Assembly (NCBI GenBank): GCA_023667095.1
Contig: JAMPAT010000030.1
Coordinates: 1 to 42,797 of the forward strand
Direction: 5' to 3'
DNA: 42,797 nucleotides
Source: Bacteroidales bacterium
GTDB taxonomy: Bacteria; Bacteroidota; Bacteroidia; Bacteroidales; UBA932
Shown: in pieces, positions 42,270-42,797 of the stretch
Layout of the letters: the number at the start of each line of letters is the position of its first letter
How positions within the stretch are numbered: position 1 is the first letter of the stretch
The notes under the pieces: model-generated
Told to the model about the DNA's origin: nothing
Seen by the model: the letters and a program-made list of their open reading frames with translations, nothing else
The model's database searches: none
Program-made: the position numbers and the translations under genes

Positions 42270-42307
42270 ACAAGTGCCGGTGCCCAGTCCTGAGTGCCGG
42301 CACTTGT
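42270..42307 (+). terminator. Putative terminator of the bat operon
   Basis: ACAAGTGCCGG (42270-42280) pairs perfectly with CCGGCACTTGT (42297-42307), 11 bp, loop of 16 bases. It lies 29 bases after the batD-E stop. No long T-run follows (GTTGATCTG). Confidence 0.6.
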
Positions 42308-42379
42308 GTTGATCTGCCAATCTGTTTATGGCACATTAAATAAGTCTCATTACCATTTATAAGGCAACAGGATTTGCAG

Positions 42380-42479
42380 TAAAAAAGAGAAACCACAAAT
42401 TTTACATGTAAAGAAAAGAGACACAAAAAAAGAAAAAGCATTAAAAAAGAGAAAAAATAATTATAAGAAAAAGAAAAAT
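42380..42479. other. About 100-base polypurine (A-rich) tract
   Basis: From about 42380 the plus strand is almost all A and G, with only scattered pyrimidines (blocks such as AAAAAAAGAAAAAG and GAAAAAATAATTATAAG). No gene fits. It separates the bat terminator from the Rpn-type gene; it could be an upstream A-tract activating element or a slippage product. Confidence 0.45.
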
Positions 42480-42643
42480 CTGCATCTGGCAGCCTTTAGG
42501 TATGGTGCCGGCATTGAAGTAATTGCTACTTTTGGCAGTGGACATAGGATGGTGACGGGGCGTAATGGCCTATGGAATCTGTCCCTCCGGACTCCCCGTT
42601 GATATCGTTTTTATAATAATATCTTTACTAAAGCCAAAATGCA

Positions 42644-42797
42644 ATGGAAATCTACAGTAAGAAGTATGTGCCTCTGATCTCGGACGCCGGATTCAAGGCG
42701 GTGTTTGCCTGCAAATCAAACAAGGAACTGCTCATAGAGCTGCTGAACCACCTCCTGCCAGAGGAGGTGACCATAGATGAGATAGTGGAGTACTGCG
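42644..42797 (+). CDS. PD-(D/E)XK nuclease / Rpn-type transposase, N-terminal fragment (partial at window edge)
   Basis: 51 residues are visible from ATG 42644 to the window end. They read MEIYSKKYVPLISDAGFKAV followed by a short FACKSNKELLIELLNHLLPEE, then an acidic IDEIVEYC. This is the conserved N-terminus of the Bacteroidota PD-(D/E)XK nuclease-family transposases (YVPL.SD.GFK..F....NK.LLI.LLN.LLPE). These proteins are linked to RecA-independent DNA transfer in enteric relatives; here the gene is cut off before the catalytic motif. A TATCTTTA stretch about 17 bases upstream resembles a -7 box. Confidence 0.78.
   Translation, partial: MEIYSKKYVPLISDAGFKAVFACKSNKELLIELLNHLLPEEVTIDEIVEYC

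Overview
The window looks like chromosomal DNA of a gut-type Bacteroidales (phylum Bacteroidota). The evidence is a SusC/SusD pair with BACON- and DUF5689-type lipoproteins, an ECF sigma/FecR pair coupled to a SusC with an STN domain, a Bat (aerotolerance) operon, and short promoter-like boxes of the Bacteroidota form TAnnTTTG upstream of several genes. Genus cannot be told from the sequence. No tRNA, rRNA or CRISPR array was found.

Layout. Bases 1-199 are the 3' end of an IS982-type transposase. At 0.36-3.9 kb, on the minus strand, lie a TrmH/SpoU-family RNA methyltransferase and lysS, separated by 1.1 kb of non-coding, repeat- and hairpin-rich DNA. At 4.0-8.0 kb is a more A+T-rich segment: a minus-strand pair (small secreted protein plus a 900-aa outer-membrane receptor-like barrel) divergent from a small plus-strand lipoprotein gene. 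recJ (+) and aroK (-) converge at 9.9 kb. The aroK leader is unusual: its start codon sits in the loop of a perfect 18-bp inverted repeat, and the leader is duplicated upstream within a 300-bp repeat mosaic.

From 18.03 kb down to 10.83 kb a tight minus-strand operon runs exbB-exbD-tonB-rluB-era-parC, mixing envelope energisation, rRNA modification, ribosome assembly and chromosome decatenation. From 32.9 kb down to 18.26 kb is a complete regulated uptake locus: ECF sigma factor, FecR anti-sigma, SusC with STN domain, SusD, a BACON/DUF5689 lipoprotein, a calcineurin-like phosphoesterase lipoprotein and a 1191-aa multi-module lipoprotein. It ends in a strong intrinsic terminator. It has no recognisable glycoside hydrolase or lyase, so the phosphoesterase is the only clear enzyme. 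truA sits just upstream.

Divergently from truA, the plus-strand operon at 33.8-42.2 kb encodes a MoxR ATPase, a DUF58 protein, a signal-peptide/one-TM protein, two VWA proteins (BatA, BatB), a TPR protein with an Asn/Gln/Asp-rich tail (BatC) and a 907-aa protein joining BatD to a BatE-like TPR/SH3 part. After a hairpin and a roughly 100-base polypurine tract, the window ends inside a PD-(D/E)XK (Rpn-type) nuclease/transposase gene.

The most unusual items are the SusCD locus built around a phosphoesterase and surface-binding modules, the aroK leader hairpin and its duplicated copies, the lysS stop codon inside a hairpin loop, the Arg/Gly-rich tandem repeats in front of RluB, and the BatD-BatE fusion. 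All are read by eye; no similarity search was run.
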